NCBI RefSeq assembly: GCF_000208745.1
Contig: NC_030854.1
Location: 31,794,158-31,858,157 of the forward strand
Reading direction: 5' to 3'
Source of the DNA: Theobroma cacao
Taxonomy: Eukaryota; Streptophyta; Magnoliopsida; Malvales; Malvaceae
Length of the DNA stretch: 64,000 nt
Position 1 is the first letter of the stretch; every line of letters begins with the position of its first letter. This document shows positions 42,265-53,420 of this stretch, piece by piece. A model generated the notes under the pieces. That model had not been told where the DNA came from. It did no database searches and was given only the letters and a program-made list of their open reading frames with translations. Position numbers and translations under genes: made by a program.

Positions 42265-44245
42265 GCCTTTTCAATCTTCGATTCTTTCTCTCTACAAAAA
42301 TTGACTTCTGATTTTGATTCTTCGGTGTTCTTTGGGTTTCTGTTTCCTTTCTCTCCCTAACAAAAAAGCTGAGAGAAATTTGGATTATTAGAGAGAGAAA
42401 TTCCTAGTAGTTGAGAATGATGATCAAATTAAAAGGAAAGTGTTCTTAGAGAGAGAGAGAGAGAGAAAAGGTCGCGTTTGTTTGCTCAAGGAAAGAAGGC
42501 TGATTTGCTTTTTTCTTTTCTTTTGAAGCTGTTTCGTGGTGGAACTGTGGAAGAAGTAAGCGGAAAGGGAATATGCAATTTTCATCATTTTTAAGGCTAA
42601 TATGAATAGTGACATCAAATTGGCAACCTTGTAATAGGATATTTTACCTTGCATGATTCGATTAAATAAGATTTAAGATACTCCATAATTAAATTCAAAT
42701 AGTAAAATTGTTATTTGGTACGGATATAAGCAGTGATTTTAAGTATCCGATTTCCTAATTTGATTACAAATAATAACTTTTAATATTAAACTTTAATTTT
42801 ATATTTTTTTAATAAAATTTTTATAATTAATTTAATACTTATTAAAATTATTAATTATTATAAAAAATTTTAAAATTATAATTTATTTTTTATGAATTAA
42901 CTTTAATTTATTAATTTGATTTTAATTAATAACATACATAGAAAATCATTTTAAATTCATTTTAATAGAATATTTAATAAGTACAAATATTTAATGGGTT
43001 GTGTTTAAGATATTGGGTATGAATCCAGATAATAATTTAATATTTTAATCAAGTATTTATATGATTCAAATAACTTATCCAATAATCGGATTCGAATTAA
43101 AATATTTAAAAAGTAGCAAATACTTTATGCATTTATTATGGATTAGTACTTAAGCCTAATTTCATACTACTTTAAGTTCTAAAAATAAAATTTAAGTAAG
43201 TTTAGTCACGGACCCACGTTTTCAATCGAAAAGATTTTCAAAACTTAAAAATCGTACGGAATTAGGTTTAAGTTTAGATCCATGACACGTTGACATTTCT
43301 AATTGTGAAAATTAAAATAAATAATAGTAATAATAAGTAAATTAAATTTATTTTTTTATTTTTATGTTTCTTTCATTTAGCATTTTGTTATACTTTTGGA
43401 CAGAACTTTGAATAAAGGTTCATTAGGTAAAGTTCCTAAAGCATTTCATATAAGAAAGATTAAATTACATTTGATAATAAAAAATAGTAATATTTTGATA
43501 TAAAATTGAANTTAAATTTATTTTTTTATTTTTATGTTTCTTTCATTTAGCATTTTGTTATACTTTTGGACAGAACTTTGAATAAAGGTTCATTAGGTAA
43601 AGTTCCTAAAGCATTTCATATAAGAAAGATTAAATTACATTTGATAATAAAAAATAGTAATATTTTGATATAAAATTGAATCAATGTTGTTGAAATTAAG
43701 AAGTAAAATTATTTTTCAAATTGGTAAAAAACTTATTATAATTTGAAATTTTTATGATATTTGACATTGTAAATACACTGGAATGCAAATTCAATCACAA
43801 TATGAAAAGGAATCTAAGAATTCGCCTAATAATTTTTTTTTTTATTTTTGGGCTTATATGATCATCGAAAGTATATGTTGGGTAGGTAATTGGTCCTCTT
43901 ACTCTATTATTTTATACTTTATATTTCAGATTTAAAGAACAGACCCAAACATGCAAATCACCTTTTTAATATTTATCTGTGCTGAAATTCAATTAAGCAA
44001 CAACCAACATAAATAACTGTAAGTCTAAAACACATATAGATTCAATAATTAACATTTAAAAGGTAACTAATACATTGATTAATGTCTTTCCAGCTTTAAA
44101 ACTAAAGAAGAAAAACAAATATGACTAAAAGTAGTGCACTGCTTTTTATTTAAACAGAAGTTCACTTGATAGGAACTTCTTACTGATATTATATGGTAAT
44201 GCTAGCTATTTACCAATCCCTTGGAGTGGTAAACATAGAGATGAC
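42265..44245. other. Spacer between ARF and the first UGT gene
   Basis: The first ~300 bases are probably ARF 5' UTR and promoter. From about 42800 the AT-rich sequence is homologous to 49790-50250, so it belongs to the duplicated UGT block. No separate gene is seen. Confidence 0.5.
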
Positions 44246-45471
44246 CTAGCTACATACAAAATCCAACAATGCCTTGAAATTTTTAGTGGAGCTACCTTCT
44301 GGTCCAACTGCTCTATGTGCAAGTTCCTTGAGTGCCTTCAAATTCTCCCTCATTTTCTTCCCCTTCTCTTGTGCTAAAACTAGATCCAAACAACTCGTGA
44401 CGCACTTCTTCGTGAAAATTCCACCCTCAACAATCACACCAATCTCCCAAACGTGCTCTACCATTCGTCCGTTGAGCCCATGGTCCCCAAAAAATGGCCT
44501 GACAATCATAGGCACCCCACTTGACATGCTCTCTTGCATGGAGTTATAACCACCATGGCTTATGAACACCCCAACAGCACCATGAGCTAGCACATCTATT
44601 TGGGGAGCCCATGGCACCAATATGCCATTGGCCCTGTCTAAGAACCCATTAGGCAAATGTACCTTCGATTTGTCTCTTAAAGACCATATGAAAGGAACCC
44701 TGCTGGCTTCTAATGCTTCTGCTAGTGCTACAAGTTCATTTGGCGGTGGCGTTGCGATCGAGCCAAAGCTAATATATGCCACTGTTGCAGGCTTTTGCTT
44801 GTCAAGCCATGTCAGGCAACCATAAGAATCTGGAACTGCTGGTGCTGGTGGTGTTGAAAGGGTCAAAGGTCCAACATTTAAGAATTTCTTGAGCTTGGAT
44901 TTCATATCACTTGTAACCACAGGGTCTAGTTCTTCAAAGGAGTTTATGAAGACTGCAACTGCCTCAGGTAGCACTTGCCCCATTCGATGTATCATGCGAG
45001 AGAAGATTGATTCCAGATTTCCAAAGAGGATTCCTTCAGGCAAGTCACGGATGCGTATATTAGACATTCCAGGAATGAAGTCGAGGGTCTCATCTTCTCG
45101 CCCAACCATGCCTGTATTTACATATATAGATACAAACCAACGCCATGAGATGAGTGATTAGAAGTCCATATACAGAGTTATAAGGTAGACGGCCATTGGG
45201 CCACTCAGCTTTTGAGTTCTTGGAATGACAAATTTAGTGGCTGATGATATAACTTCATTCAATTAAAAGCTGAGCAGGAAGATTAGATTTCTTCATCAAA
45301 CTCTTTCTTTAGAGTTTTGACAGTTTCTTTTTAGTATGTGTCAAAAAGAAAAGAAAATTAGATACCTCCAACTCCAAAGTTTTGCCTTATGGTATCAGTA
45401 TAAACATGGGAAGAAAGGGGGCAAGCTCCTGAAACAAAAAAGGGTACCCAAGGCACACCGTTCTCCTCTGC
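42800..45471. repeat. Segmental duplication, copy 1 (UGT gene and 3' flank)
   Basis: This block matches copy 2 at about 49790-52232. From 44246 to 45111 the two are collinear at a fixed offset of 6744 bases with only a handful of differences. The homology includes the downstream flank, exon 2, the intron and the last ~105 bases of exon 1. Beyond about 45471 the identity drops sharply although the genes remain homologous. Confidence 0.85.
43342..43680 (+). repeat. Perfect 169-bp direct duplication around a single N
   Basis: Bases 43342-43510 and 43512-43680 read identically (from ttaaatttattttttt to taaaattgaa) and are separated by one N at 43511. The homologous region in the second UGT block (about 50260-50420) has only one copy. 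This is most likely two contig ends that overlap but were not merged. Confidence 0.9.
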
Positions 45472-45867
45472 CAGATCCTTGCCAAACCAAAGAAAAGCGT
45501 CAGTCACCAAACAGCTCAGTTTCCTCTCTGTCTCTGCTACTGCCACTTCCAATATTCCTTTCCTGAAATTCTCCTGCGCCACTGTCATGAACAGCTCAAC
45601 ATCCTCCAGCGGCTCCCCAACAAAAACATAGCCCTCCGGCGCTCCATCCGAAACGTTATAGGCTTTGATGTTTGGGAATGTAGTATTGTGGTGGGACGTG
45701 GAGAAGAGGTAGGCGTTGGATTGCGCAGTGCTGAAGAATGAAAACAAAGTGTCAGGGGCAGCAGAGGCTAGGCGGCGGGTGATGGTGAGGAGCGGAGCAG
45801 CGTGGGTGCCGAAGGGGAAGGCTAGGACAGCAACGTGAGGGCCAGACCCGGTGGCTTGCTGCAGCAT
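44246..45867 (-). CDS. UGT78-like flavonoid 3-O-glycosyltransferase, copy 1
   Basis: Two exons, 45867-45366 and 45111-44246, give 455 residues; the intron donor GTATCT splits a Gly codon. The protein has the N-terminal GT-B start HVAVLAFPFGTHAAPLL with the catalytic His22, the Asp of CLVTDAF that activates it, and the PSPG donor box at residues 335-378 (WAPQIDVLAHG to PFFGDH). It is closest in style to anthocyanidin/flavonol 3-O-glycosyltransferases (VvGT1-like), cytosolic enzymes that add a sugar from a UDP-sugar to the 3-OH. The donor box is unusual: HGGYNS replaces HCGWNS (Tyr at position 22), and the box ends in His378 instead of Gln. His at position 44 has been linked to UDP-galactose use in plant UGTs. 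The residues after PWVPFF are VSG, not the usual WT-type pair. The gene looks intact. Donor and acceptor are predictions only. Confidence 0.92.
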
Positions 45868-46199
45868 GGTTGGTTAAATTATTGTGCTGTGTTAGAGAGG
45901 AGATTGAGATGGTAGTATTGCAAGGAATTCTTTCTCTTTTTGCAATGAATGTGAGGTAGGTGGGCTTTCATCCTTTTACTATGTATACAAGAGAGAGTGA
46001 TGAGCTATTAAATAAGTATATAATGTAGGGAAACATCTTTTAATGAAGTTGCTAACAATTTGTCTGTTACTAGTTGCAAATATTTTAGCAAACAAAATTA
46101 TATAATAAGGAAACAAGCCTCACAAAAAGTTGTTCCCACCCTAAAACCCAATCAGACCATTAAAAGGAAGAATTTTCTCCGTTATTAAAAAACATATTC

Positions 46200-47890
46200 A
46201 CTATTTAATCTTGAAATAATCAGACATGTTTTTCTTATGATTTGATTTTTAAGTAGTATGGGAAAAAAATTAACCAACAAATCAAAAACTAGCAAATCTA
46301 ACCACGGATCAAGTTTAAGTTCAATATGCATAATTGGCAACATACTTGTAGATCTTTTGAGTCACTAGATTGTTTGTCTATTTATTCGTCGAGCGCGTAA
46401 CGTTGCGAGGTGACCGCAGAAACTTAAAAGAGATACTCAGTGTCATCATCTTCCAAATAATTACAGCCATTAACTATAACAAAATTAAGCAAACTTTTAT
46501 CAAAAAACAGTATATAAAATATCATATTTAGACATAAAATGCACATCAAGATTTGTCAGGCTACAAATTAATAACATTTTGCACTGTACTGTTATTGTGA
46601 TAAAATATATACTTAAAATTAGATATTCAAAAAGCTAAAGCACGAGTATTTTATTGAAACGATAACTTTATTTAAGATTATCCATTTTTGTAATAAACCA
46701 AAATGAATGTATATGTCTTATAAACCATATATTTCAAGTCAAATAAGAGTAATTCAAAGTATCAAAACTTTTATTCTCCCTAATATGATTCCACATATGT
46801 AAGAAAATAACATACTCAAAGCTGGTAAATTTATAAGGAATGAGTATAATCAAATTAATAAATTAATTCAAAGAAAACATTTAAACCTTAAGAAACCTTA
46901 TTATGAGTTGATTTTAGAATTTTTTTAATTTAACAAAAACAAAAAAACAAAAATTGTGCAGAAAATGTTACAAGATTTAATTAGCAAAAACCGTACAGAA
47001 ATCATGCAAAAAATGGTACAAGGTTTAAAAAGGTATGGAGTATGATAACAAAGGTTTTTAAGTTTGAAATTGACATTATCTACTTCTCATATATATATAT
47101 ATATACACATATATATTATTCATGCATTTTTGTAATAAACTAACATAAATACAAGCTACTGCTTAAATCTTATGTCAAATGATAATAAAAATAAAGAAAA
47201 TAAATAAATATTTGCTTAATGTTGTGCCATCTTTGAAAAAATTATCAAGCTATTGCTCTGTATTTGATTTGCATTCAAATTACATCAAACATTTCTTTTT
47301 CATGATTTGGTTTTTGAGCAGCATGGGAAAAAAATCAACCAACAAATCAAAAATCAAATCCAACCACGGATCAAGTTCAAGTTCAGTATGTACAATTTGC
47401 AACATGCCTGTAGATCTTTTGACTCACTGGGTTGTTTGTCCATTCATTCGTCGGGTGCGCGACATTACGAATACCCCGCAAAAACTTAAAAGAGGTACTT
47501 AGTGTTGTCATCTTCTAGATCATTGCAGCCATTTACTATAACAAAACCATGCAAACTTTTACCAAAAAATAGTATATAAAATACCGTAGTTAAACGTAAA
47601 ACATACATCAAGATTCGCTAGATTACAAGTTAACAACATTTTGCACTGTACGATAAAATATATACTTAAAATTAGAGATTCAAAAAGCTAAAGCATGAGT
47701 ATTTTATTAAAACGATAACTTTATTTGAGTTCATCTATTTTTGTAATAAACCAAAACGAATGCATATGTCCTATAAACCATGTATTTCAAGTCAAATAAT
47801 AGTAATTCAAATTATCAAAATTTTTATTCTACCAAATATGATTCCACATATATAACAAAATATCATACTCCTAGCTGGTAAATTCATGTA
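46200..47890 (+). repeat. Direct duplication, period about 1.06 kb
   Basis: Sequence from about 46225 to 46860 recurs at about 47290-47890. Shared landmarks are accacggatcaagtt (46301 and 47363), tgtagatcttttga, aacttaaaagag, ttgcactgta and aaaagctaaagca. The copies differ by many substitutions and small indels, so the event is old. One landmark block (tattcgtcgagcgcgtaacg versus cattcgtcgggtgcgcgaca) is locally GC-rich in AT-rich surroundings. No conserved reading frame is seen. Confidence 0.7.
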
Positions 47891-47944
47891 TTTCAATTCA
47901 AAGTATTTTATATATGCACAACATATATCAATAGATAGTTAACC

Positions 47945-48140
47945 GAGAACACTATAAAAGGATCTTGACTTGAATCTATCGATAGATACCGTGTATCTAT
48001 TAATAGATAGGCACCCAAAAACACTTCAAAAGGACCCTAACTTGCATCTATCAATACATAGCCACCGGAGGATACTTCAAAATGATCTTGAGTTGAATCT
48101 ATCTATAGATACTTACATTTATCGATAGATGGGCACAAAT
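47945..48140. repeat. Short degenerate minisatellite with TATCGATAGATA palindromes
   Basis: Three imperfect units share the order cacttcaaaagga / gatcttgacttgaatc / tatcgatagata. The first and third carry two near-palindromic atctat-atagat motifs each. Unit length varies from about 55 to 70 bases. Confidence 0.55.
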
Positions 48141-49079
48141 TTAAAAATTATTGAAGACAATTTATAGATAAATGATGACTGTTGGAGCTTAGAATAGTGT
48201 GTTGAACGGCTATTTTCACAGTTAATGCATCCTCAACCACTTCTAAAGTTTCAACAACTATATATTTAAGCTCGCACAACATTTATTAAAGTTGAAAGAC
48301 TTTGAAACACAACTTCAAAAAAAGAATCCAGCAAAAATCATTCAATACACTTTGTATTTTTCTTTTAGCATTTAAGTCTTCTATTGTATCATTTATTTAG
48401 CCTTCATTGCTTGTTCTTTTCCTCACCAAACATTGTACTTAACTTGTTACTCAATCTTTAAGAGATATTCTAGCTACACTTACATTTCTCCCATTGTATT
48501 ATTTGAGTGGTTATACCTTAACCAAAATAAAAAGTAGAGTGGTTGTGCTTTAATTATAAAAGGCATTGTATTAAAAGATTATGCTTGATCCACAAAAGAT
48601 AGTGTATTGAATTTTATTTTAATAGTAAATTTAAACACCTTAGTGAATCTAAGGAAAATGACGCAGGTAAGGAGGCTGAACCTTTATAAAAATTATTATG
48701 TTGATTTTTTTTTCCTTTCTTACTCCTTTAATTTCATTTGTGTTTTCAACCTCTCTCACTTTACAAGAAATCAATTGTCTTGCTTATTTTCAAATTGGGG
48801 ATTTGGCTTAAAAGAATTTTATTTTTTTTCAAAATTGAAAAGGAATCTTCAAAAATATAAAAGTATTCCAATTCACCCCTTTTGGAATTATTCACATTGA
48901 GCTTATTGCACTAACACGAACCATGCCTCTAAAAGTTCGATATAACACTCCAAAATCGTCTCCATTATTTCAGTTTCCTCAAATGTAAGTAACACCTTCA
49001 TGCCTTCAAAGGCCTTTACCTTGACATAAGTTCCCTCATTAGCCGACTCTGCTTGAATCACACCACAAGCCATTCCTAG

Positions 49080-49785
49080 AATGGCTATTCTGCAAAATCA
49101 TCTAAAACCAAGGAATAATTAATATTAACTTCCCCCATGGTATTAACTATTCCTTAATTGAGGAATAGCCTTAAAAAATAATAAAAACCAAAATGCCCCT
49201 TACAAGTTTGAAAAATTACAACCCTACCTATCTAAAAACATTCTTTTTTTTCTCTCTCTCCTTTCATTCAAACTTCTAATAAAATATTAAAATTTAAATG
49301 ATCAATAATTAATATTTTAAGCAAATTATAAATTATTAATTTTTATAAAATATAATAAAAAATAAATAATGATAATAACATTTTAATTATAAATAAAATA
49401 TTAATATTTTGAAATGTTAATGATTAAATTATAAATACAATATTAACATTAAAATTATCAATTATTAATATTTTAAATAAATTATAAATTATTAATATTT
49501 AAAAAATAAAATAAAAAATTATCACAATAACATTTAAATTATAAATAAAATATTAATATTTTAAAATATTAATAATTAAATTATGAATAAAATATTAACA
49601 TTTAAATTATCAATTGTTAATAATTTAAATAAATTATAAATTAGTAATATTTAAATAATAAAATAAAATCAAAATAATTAATCGTATATTATGATTAAGG
49701 GTATTTTTATCTTTTTATTTTTTTATTTCTTTCTTATTCCAAAGTTATTTTTACCAACTAAACACTACAATAATTCATAAATATT
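49080..49785. repeat. AT-rich repeat element related to 35310-35500
   Basis: The block opens with attcctagaatggctattctg and closes with cttattccaaagttatttttaccaactaaacac. The closing part matches the segment at 35330. Inside are many permuted units of aaatattaatattt/ataaattattaat. Probably a non-autonomous element with an expanded AT-rich core. Confidence 0.4.
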
Positions 49786-49789
49786 TTTA

Positions 49790-52232
49790 AAAATTATAAT
49801 TTTATTTTTTATGAATTATTTTAATTTATTATTTTGATTTTTATTAATAATATACATAGAAAACCATTTTAAATTCATTTTAATAGAGTATTTAATAAGT
49901 ACAAATATTTAATGGGTAATGTTCAAGATATTAGGTATGAATTCAGATAATAATTTAATAGTTTAATCAAGTATTTATATGATTCATATAACTTATCAAA
50001 TAATCGGATTCGAATTAAAATATTTAAAAAGTAGCATATATTTTATGCATTTGCGGCTTAGTACTTAAGCTTAATCACAGATAACTTTAGGTTCTAAAAA
50101 TAAAGTTTAAGTAAATTTATAAATCACGGACTCATGTTTCTAACTCAAAAGATTTTCAAAACTTAAGATCGTATGGAATTAAGTTTAAATTTAGATCCGT
50201 GACACGTTGACATTTCTAATTGTGAAAATTAAATGAAATATAAGAGAATAGAACATTAATTTATTTTTTTTATTTTATGTTTCTTTCATTTAGCATTTTG
50301 TTATACTTTTGGACAGAACTTTGAATAAAGGTTCATTAGGTAAAGTTCCTAAAGCATTTCATATAAGAAAGATTAAATTACATTTGATAATAAAAAATAG
50401 TAATATTTTGATATAAAATTGAATCAATGTTGTTGAAATTAAGAAGTAAAATTATTTTTCAAATTGGTAAAAAACTTATTATAATTTGAAATTTTTATGA
50501 TATTTGACATTGTAAATACACTGGAATGCAAATTCAATCACAATATGAAAAGGAATCTAAGAATTCGCCTTAATACATTTTTTTTTTTTTTTTGGGTTAA
50601 TATGATCATCGAAAGTATATGTTGGGTAGGTAATTGGTCCTCTTACTCTATTATTTTATACTTTATATTTCAGATTTAAAGAACAGACCCAAACATGCAA
50701 ATCACCTTTTTAATATTTATCTGTGCTGAAATTCAATTAAGCAACAACCAACATAAATAACTGTAAGTCTAAAACACATATAGATTCAATAATTAACATT
50801 TAAAAGGTAACTAATACATTGATTAATGTCTTTCCAGCTTTAAAACTAAAGAAGAAAAACAAATATGACTAAAAGTAGTGCACTACTTTTTATTTAAGCA
50901 GAAGTTCACTTGATAGGAACTTCTTACTGATATTATATGGTAATGCTAGCTATTTACCAATCCCTTGGAGTGGTAAACATAGAGATGACCTAGCTACATA
51001 CAAAATCCAACAATGCCTTGAAATTTTTAGTGGAGCTACCTTCTGGTCCAACTGCTCTATGTGCAAGTTCCTTGAGTGCCTTCAAATTCTCCCTCATTTT
51101 CTTCCCCTTCTCTTGTGCTAAAACTAGATCCAAACAACTCGTGACGCACTTCTTCGTGAAAATTCCACCCTCAACAATCACACCAATCTCCCAAACGTGC
51201 TCTACCATTCGTCCGTTGAGCCCATGGTCCCCAAAAAATGGCCTGACAATCATAGGCACCCCACTTGACATGCTCTCTTGCATGGAGTTATAACCACCAT
51301 GGCTTATGAACACCCCAACAGCACCATGAGCTAGCACATCTATTTGGGGAGCCCATGGCACCAATATGCCATTGGCCCTGTCTAAGAACCCATTAGGCAA
51401 ATGTACCTTCGATTTGTCTCTTAAAGACCATATGAAAGGAACCATGCTAGCTTCTAATGCTTCTGCTAGTGCTACAAGTTCATTTGGCGGTGGCGTTGCG
51501 ACCGAGCCAAAGCTAATATATGCCACTGTTGCGGGCTTTTGCTTGTCAAGCCATGTCAGGCAACCATAAGAATCTGGAACTGCTGGTGCTGGTGGTGTTG
51601 AAAGGGTCAAAGGTCCAACATTTAAGAATTTCTTGAGCTTGGATTTCATATCACTTGTAACCACAGGGTCTAGTTCTTCAAAGGAGCTTATGAAGACTGC
51701 AGCTGCCTCAGGTAGCACTTGCCCCATTCGATGCACCATGCGAGAGAAGATTGATTCCAGATTTCCAAAGAGGATTCCTTCAGGCAAGTCACGGATGCGT
51801 ATATTAGACATTCCAGGAATGAAGTCGAGGGTCTCATCTTCTCGCCCAACCATGCCTGTATTTACACAAATAGATACAAACCAACGCCATGAGATGAGTG
51901 ATTAGAAGTCCATATACAGAGTTACAAGGTAGACGGCCATTGGGCCACTCAGCTTTTGAGTCCTTGGGATGACGAATTTAGTGGCTGATGATATAACTTC
52001 ATTCAATTAAAAGCTGAATAGGAAGATTAGATTTCTTCATCAAACTCTTTCTTTAGAGTTTTAACAGTTTCATTTTAGCACGTGTTAGAAAAACAGATAA
52101 AAAAAGAGAAGAAAATTAGATACCTCCAACTCCAAAGTTTTGCCTTATGGTATCAGTATAAAGATGGGAAGAAAGGGGGCAAGCTCCTGAAACAAAAAAG
52201 GGTACCCAAGGCACACCGTTCTCCTCTGCCAT
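49790..52232. repeat. Segmental duplication, copy 2 (UGT gene and 3' flank)
   Basis: Counterpart of 42800-45471. It has the same order of flank, exon 2, intron and 3' end of exon 1, with a constant 6744-base offset through exon 2. It lacks the 169-bp duplication and the N found in copy 1. Confidence 0.85.
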
Positions 52233-52616
52233 CTCTTTGGCAAACCAAAAGAAAGCATCAGTAACCAAGCAGCTCACTTTCCTCCCCGTCTCTGCCACGG
52301 CCACTTCCATTCCCTTCCTTAAGTTCTCCGGTGCCACTTCCATGAACAACTCAATATCCTCATGAGGCTTCCCAACAAACACGTAACCATCCGGCACTCC
52401 ATCTGGTACGTTATAGGCTTTAATGTTTGGTTTCGTTTGTTGAGACGTGGTGGAGAAGATAGAGTTGTTGGATTGTGCAGTGCTGAAGAAGGAGAACAAA
52501 GTGGCTGGGGAAGCAGCGGCTAGGCGGTTGATGATGGTGAGGAGTGGAGCAGCGTGGGTGGAGAAGGGGAAGGCAAGGACAGCAACATGGGCGTCAGAAT
52601 GGGTGAGCCGAGGCAT
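50990..52616 (-). CDS. UGT78-like flavonoid 3-O-glycosyltransferase, copy 2
   Basis: Two exons, 52616-52124 and 51855-50990, give 452 residues. The catalytic His21 lies in HVAVLAFPFSTHAAPLL and the partner Asp in CLVTDAF. The PSPG box is at residues 332-375 with the same Tyr at position 22 and a final His375 as in copy 1. Exon 2 differs from copy 1 at only five residues of 287 (Ile/Val, Val/Ala, Asn/Ser, Ile/Val and Arg/Met). Most of exon 1 is much more diverged, at roughly 70-75 percent identity, including a shorter start (MPRLTHSD) and changes in the acceptor-side region. The encoded enzyme is predicted to transfer a sugar to the 3-OH of an anthocyanidin or flavonol. Because the acceptor-binding half differs most, the two copies may differ in acceptor preference. 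The gene looks intact. Confidence 0.92.
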
Positions 52617-53420
52617 GGTATTAGAAGGTTAGACTGCTGCTGGTACTGGAGAGATTGCTGGCTTGTGGGCGTTGAGTCTTGCAAGAGTTTAAGTAGTACA
52701 TGCCTGAATGAAACCCAACCTAACAATGTGGGGGTTGGGCAGTTGGAACGTGCTAATGGATACTGCGACAGAGTGACGCATGGTAACCCCCGTTGAAGGG
52801 ATTCTAACTTCTGCTTTAAACAAAGAAAAACAATTTGTCCAACTTCAACTTACTTTAAACAAAGTAAAAGTATATTATCTTCCCTTGAAACTATAATAAA
52901 GTTGAAAACAAAGCCAACGCCCTGTAGCCCAAACACTGAAACACATAAAGATGGCATTCTACTTAAATCAAAAAAAAAAAATTTCTGCACAACCTTCCGA
53001 GGTTAGTATTCCCTTTTTAACCTAGGATGAATCAACAGTACTTCAAAACGAGTCATCTAAACAGTCTACACTGCATCCCAACCATCATGATGAATACAAA
53101 TATCAAGCTGGAGCTAGAAAACCCGTACAATGACTCGGATCGGATATATATATTATATATCCCTACGTCAAACACCTAAATATTCTACACATCACCAATA
53201 GACATATAGGCAGCACCTCCAGCGGCCAAACCTGTGTGTAGCAGCGCCTTCACGATTCACCGCTTTCAACAAATATAAAAATTTTGGGAAAGATGAGAAA
53301 CAATGGGTGAAAAATGCTGTATCTGTTCACATTCAGGAATACTGGTGGTAAAACCGAGACGCATCTTAACTCCCGAGTCAAAATTTAAGAAATTAGCTTC
53401 CACGGCAGAATTAGCCACAT
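52617..53420. other. Promoter of UGT copy 2 and 3' region of exportin-1
   Basis: No reading frame with a domain is seen. The right part (about 53100-53420) is probably the 3' UTR of the exportin gene, and the left part the upstream region of UGT copy 2. Confidence 0.5.

Larger units (their letters stand above)
45868..49789. other. Spacer between the UGT copies, with repeats and no gene
   Basis: It holds the presumed promoter of UGT copy 1, a ~1.06-kb-period duplication (46.2-47.9 kb), a short palindromic minisatellite (about 47.95-48.14 kb) and AT-rich DNA. Reading frames such as 47179-47502 and 48607-48900 (+) show no domain. Confidence 0.5.

Noticed and set aside
44274..45161. Several plus-strand frames opposite the UGT exons, repeated at 51018-51905
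   Set aside because: Antisense shadows of the conserved UGT coding sequence; present twice only because the gene is duplicated.
47179..47502. 107-codon plus-strand frame with CTICNMPVDLLTHWVVCPF
   Set aside because: The Cys/His spacing is suggestive, but the paralogous segment at 46.2-46.5 kb does not keep the frame and no family is recognised.
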